64,000 bases of DNA. It comes from Corynebacterium meitnerae (GTDB lineage: Bacteria; Actinomycetota; Actinomycetes; Mycobacteriales; Mycobacteriaceae). Below the pieces are notes generated by a model. The model made no database searches, was not told where the DNA came from, and saw only the letters and a program-made list of their open reading frames with translations. The first letter of the stretch is position 1. Each line of letters begins with the position of its first letter. Below are positions 63,209 through 64,000 of this stretch, piece by piece. The position numbers and the translations under genes are program-made. Location: positions 1-64,000 of the forward strand of contig NZ_JAKMUS010000004.1 of assembly GCF_027570075.1 (NCBI RefSeq), written 5' to 3'.

Positions 63209-64000
63209 TGTTACGGGATCTGCACTTCGTCGTCGGGGGAGGTCGTCCCCTGTGGTCCTTCTTCGGCGCGGTTGCCGTGTCGGCACTGCTCCAGGTGGCG
63301 GCCGTCGTTACCCTCTACCCGCTGTTGGGCGCGCTGTTCTCGGCGGAACCCGGGGCGGCGTTGCCGTGGCTGGCGCTGTTGCTGCTGTTCGTGGCCTGCA
63401 GTTGGGGTGTCGACATCTTCGCCGCCCACAGGGGGCTCGATCTGGGCATCGCCGTCATGCGCGAGATCCACAGCAACGCCCCGGGTGCCGTGCTTTCGTG
63501 GCCGGATGCTCGGCTGACTTCCGAAAAGGAAGGTGCCATCCGCGATTTGGTCACCAAGGCCAGCACGGTCACCTCGGCGGTGATCCTGCTGATCGGGCCC
63601 GTGATCACCTCGATTGTGTTCATCTTCGGGTTGGGCATCGGGCTGCTGCTCGTCTCTCCCGCGCTTGGCGCGGTGACGTTCCTCGGCGGCATCGCTTGCC
63701 TGGGGTCGCTGTGGGCGTCGGCGAAGCTGGAGGACAGGTCCACGGCGGAGTTTGCGGCGGCCAATGCCGGTCTCGATGACAGGCTTTTCGAGTTCGCGCT
63801 CGTGCAGCCGACCTTGCGCACCGCGCGCCGGGTGGACGCGAGCACCCGATTGGTTGACCGGGCCATCGCCGAGGCGCGGCGGAAGACCCGCAGGGTCCTG
63901 CTTTGGCAGATCCCCGGGCAGCAGGTGTTCACGGTCGTGGTTCAGCTGGTGCTGTTGGCGTTTGGGTTCACGGTGTGGTGGTCCTACGACCGTTCGGCGT
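63208..64000 (+). CDS. irtB: IrtB-like ABC transporter half, cut by the window end
   Basis: 264 residues visible, no stop before 64000. Its ATG overlaps the irtA stop (TGATG), so strict coupling. Visible part is the TM domain: LWSFFGAVAVSALLQVAAVV, LLLLFVACSWGVDIFA, TSAVILLIGPVITSIVFIFGL and a final segment VVVQLVLLAFGFTVWW. The Walker and signature motifs lie beyond the edge. Heterodimer partner of IrtA for siderophore handling. Confidence 0.88.
   Translation, partial: MLRDLHFVVGGGRPLWSFFGAVAVSALLQVAAVVTLYPLLGALFSAEPGAALPWLALLLLFVACSWGVDIFAAHRGLDLGIAVMREIHSNAPGAVLSWPDARLTSEKEGAIRDLVTKASTVTSAVILLIGPVITSIVFIFGLGIGLLLVSPALGAVTFLGGIACLGSLWASAKLEDRSTAEFAAANAGLDDRLFEFALVQPTLRTARRVDASTRLVDRAIAEARRKTRRVLLWQIPGQQVFTVVVQLVLLAFGFTVWWSYDRSA

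Overview
The window is a stretch of chromosome from a mycolic-acid actinobacterium, almost certainly Corynebacterium. Evidence is the gene order birA / purK-purE / lcpA-wbbL-manC-whcD-DUF3499-manB / ahcY-tmk-mtrA-mtrB-lpqB / hpf-secA / rsgA-aroA / sigH-rshA-bL37-whcE / rhlE / DUF3107-DUF3152 / adnA-adnB-K+ channel-uvrD2 / UPF0182, the high GC content, many GTG starts, DtxR-type iron boxes and many TANNNT hexamers 6-8 nt before start codons, which suggests leaderless mRNAs.

Layout. 0-1.4 kb: remnant of an AAA-type ATPase gene bracketed by two copies of a 63-bp terminator repeat, then a DUF488 gene. 1.4-7.2 kb: birA, a PH-domain membrane protein, an inserted accessory block (cupin, methyltransferase, acetolactate decarboxylase with its own operator-like palindromes), then purK, purE and a DUF218 gene. 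7.2-16.2 kb: cell-wall block (LCP ligase, WbbL, GDP-mannose supply by ManC and ManB, WhiB2-type regulator) ending in a Thr/Pro-rich membrane protein preceded by GTAAC repeats that look like MtrA boxes. 16.2-24.2 kb: SAH hydrolase, thymidylate kinase, the MtrA-MtrB-LpqB envelope-stress system, ComF and the hibernation factor. 24.3-31.6 kb: SecA, small conserved actinobacterial genes, RsgA, AroA, an SRAP DNA-protein crosslink sensor and a MITE-like 104-bp element. 31.6-34 kb: YbaK, SigH and its anti-sigma factor, the 24-residue ribosomal protein bL37, WhiB1-type WhcE. 34-50 kb: RhlE helicase, DUF3107/DUF3152, the AdnAB recombination machine (AdnA with a broken Walker A), a K+ channel, UvrD2. 50-57.6 kb: an orphan E1/TOMM-like protein, two metallopeptidase-family proteins, a Lon-like PDZ protease, a lipoprotein, UPF0182.

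57.6-64 kb is the accessory end. The initiator tRNA gene has its rho-independent terminator split by an intact 1,439-bp IS3-family element with a 3-bp target duplication. A DtxR-box promoter now reads into a chimeric gene fused to a degraded ISL3-family transposase, whose right end has also truncated a MerR-type regulator. Beyond that lies an iron-regulated irtA-irtB siderophore ABC transporter pair, cut by the window end.

The window is mostly core genome. I did not find a clearly new multigene system. The best leads are the IS-split tRNA terminator, the 104-bp MITE-like element, the Walker-dead AdnA, the mtrB start problem with the coupled small ORF before lpqB, the alsD operators and the ahcY leader. 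All start choices and family names come from reading the sequence; no searches were run.
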